Positions 62,726 to 64,000 of a stretch of 64,000 nt of DNA are shown one piece after another. The stretch lies in contig NZ_JANQAH010000009.1 of assembly GCF_024707125.1 (NCBI RefSeq), forward strand, positions 62,001 through 126,000. Reading direction: 5' to 3'. Numbering within the stretch: the first letter of the stretch is position 1; each line of letters opens with the position of its first letter. Origin of the DNA: Devosia sp. Lineage in GTDB: Bacteria > Pseudomonadota > Alphaproteobacteria > Rhizobiales > Devosiaceae. The notes beneath the pieces were generated by a model that saw only the letters and a list, made by a program, of their open reading frames with translations, ran no database searches and had not been told where the DNA came from. Position numbers and translations under genes: made by a program.

Positions 62726-64000
62726 ATGACCAACAAAATCATGCAGCAGGCTACGCCCCTGATTGAAGGGGGCAAGTTCCTCGTGGCGCTGGCGCCGCGC
62801 CTGCCGCGCATGGCTGGTGCGACGGCCGTGCTCATGTTCATCGCCTTCGCCGCCATTCAGTTCACCCCGCAGACGTTTGAGGCGAGCCTCGCGCTGCGTG
62901 TGCCGGTCGGCAGCGAGCCGGCCCTTGAAGCGGCAAAACTGACCGACCAACAGTATCTGGGCGACGTCGTTTCCCGGCTGACACCCGATATTGTCGCCGA
63001 ACTGCGCGGCGATGGCAGCGGGGTACTCGACACGACGGCATTGTTGAGCAAGCGCCTTACGCTCAAGCCGGATGCTGGTGGCACCAGGCTTGAACTTTCG
63101 GCCAAAGCCGGAACGCCGGCGCGGGCAAAGGCCATCGTCGCCGCGATCGCGGAAAGCTATGTGACCCTGGCTGGACTGCCGCCCGCGCTGTCCGAGGCCC
63201 AGCCGGAAAAAGCGGCATCGGCGGCACCAGAAACCATTCCGCCCGGTATTCCCGGCAATGACGACCAGACCCAGTTGCTGCAGAAAAAGCTGAGCCTAGC
63301 CTGGGAAGACCGGATCAGGCTTGAAAGCCGCGCGCAGCGCATCCAGTCCCTTGTTGCCGATGGCAATTATGCCATGCTGGCGCTCGATGCCGAAAACCTG
63401 CCCAGTCTTGGCCGGCAGATTGACGAACTGGCAATGCTCGAAGTCGAACGCGACAAGCTGGCGGTCGACCTCCTGCCCAACCACCCGCGCATGCGCGTAC
63501 TGCTCGAAGAGATCGATCAGCTTTCTGCCGGCCTCGATGAGGGCATGCAGCAGCTGGCCAGCCTCGTCATCGCCGACCGCGATGCGGCGCGTCGCCTCGA
63601 AGACGGGCTACGCGACGAGCTTATCGCCGCCACGACGCCAGTTGTGGCCGATGCCAGCGTGACGACCGGCGCCATTGGCGATCGGCCGGAACCCAAGGTA
63701 ACCGCCCTTCCCCGTCCAGTCCGGACTGATCTGGTTCTGGCCCTTTCGGGCGGCCTCGCCTTTTTTGGCCAGATCGGTCTTTTTGCCTTTTTGCGCTCAC
63801 GTCAACGGGCATCGGACGCCATCGAAGAAGCCGAACTCGCTATCGAGCCGGAAGACGATCAGGCCTATGCGCCGGTCGAAGAGCCGGAGTTCGCCGACGC
63901 GAGCGCTGAGAACTGGCTCGATGCGCCGGACGCACCCGACGTCAACATGGAAGCGGACGAGCCTCCTGCGCCGGATACCATCAATCCGGTAGCTGAAGAG
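62726..64000 (+). CDS. Wzz-type polysaccharide chain-length protein (3' end beyond window)
   Basis: 425 residues visible, running off the right edge. I start at ATG 62726 (MTNKIMQQ) because GGA lies 7 bases upstream; ATG 62720 is alternative. Membrane segment at about 30-48, periplasmic region with helical stretches (about 190-310), second membrane segment at about 335-357, then an acidic cytoplasmic part rich in Glu, Asp, Ala and Pro. The layout is that of Wzz-BY-kinase proteins whose kinase domain would follow downstream; that part is not in the window. Confidence 0.8.
   Translation, partial: MTNKIMQQATPLIEGGKFLVALAPRLPRMAGATAVLMFIAFAAIQFTPQTFEASLALRVPVGSEPALEAAKLTDQQYLGDVVSRLTPDIVAELRGDGSGVLDTTALLSKRLTLKPDAGGTRLELSAKAGTPARAKAIVAAIAESYVTLAGLPPALSEAQPEKAASAAPETIPPGIPGNDDQTQLLQKKLSLAWEDRIRLESRAQRIQSLVADGNYAMLALDAENLPSLGRQIDELAMLEVERDKLAVDLLPNHPRMRVLLEEIDQLSAGLDEGMQQLASLVIADRDAARRLEDGLRDELIAATTPVVADASVTTGAIGDRPEPKVTALPRPVRTDLVLALSGGLAFFGQIGLFAFLRSRQRASDAIEEAELAIEPEDDQAYAPVEEPEFADASAENWLDAPDAPDVNMEADEPPAPDTINPVAEE

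Overview
The window looks like a chromosomal segment of an alphaproteobacterium of the Hyphomicrobiales (Rhizobiales), most like Devosia or a relative. This is inferred from the high-GC coding style, the rhizobial-type chemotaxis gene order (STAS protein-cheY-cheA, cheW, cheD-cheR-cheB-cheY), and the long series of chemoreceptors ending in DWxEF. I saw no rRNA, tRNA, CRISPR array, insertion sequence or prophage.

Region 1 (1-22255) is a chemotaxis locus, almost all on the minus strand. Six chemoreceptor (MCP) genes lie in tandem: one soluble tandem-PAS receptor cut by the left edge and five membrane receptors with different Cache-type sensors. They are followed by cheY, cheB, cheR and cheD. 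Divergent from cheD is a 117-residue protein with a CheZ-like DxxxQ motif, probably a CheT-type phosphatase. After an unrelated hypothetical gene come cheW, cheA, a second cheY and a CheS-like STAS protein. The set contains what is needed for reception, kinase control, two response regulators, methylation/deamidation adaptation and signal termination. The last two receptors share nearly identical C-terminal halves.

Region 2 (22377-49594) is mostly metabolism and transport. It holds a homoserine-dehydrogenase-like SAF protein, an MDR oxidoreductase, a siderophore-interacting reductase, pseudouridine catabolism (psuG-psuK) and a putrescine/spermidine ABC operon (potFGHI, with potG and potI frameshifted in this sequence). 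Then come a structured intergenic stretch with a 23-codon peptide gene, purU, an Rrf2 regulator with a KefB-like antiporter, a RecD-like helicase, an FAH hydrolase, an aldo/keto reductase, a GFA protein, an EamA exporter and a YciI protein. From 42384 to 49594 a minus-strand cassette encodes a NadE-like PP-loop enzyme, an acyl-AMP ligase, an acyl carrier protein, an AsnB-type amidotransferase, a FemAB/CelD-like transferase and a GNAT protein.

Region 3 (49906-64000) is an exopolysaccharide locus. A plus-strand operon encodes a Wzz-type protein, an O-antigen ligase/polymerase, a polysaccharide deacetylase and two GT4 glycosyltransferases. A minus-strand block encodes a PrmC-like methyltransferase, a Wzx-like flippase, a GT2 glycosyltransferase and a secreted glycoside hydrolase (frameshifted here). 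A priming polyprenyl-phosphate sugar transferase and a second Wzz-type protein, cut by the right edge, follow. The cassette of region 2 probably builds or transfers an acyl/amide decoration for this polymer.

Three genes (potG, potI, the glycoside hydrolase) are each broken by one missing base in a homopolymer run, which points to sequencing error at least as much as to real decay.
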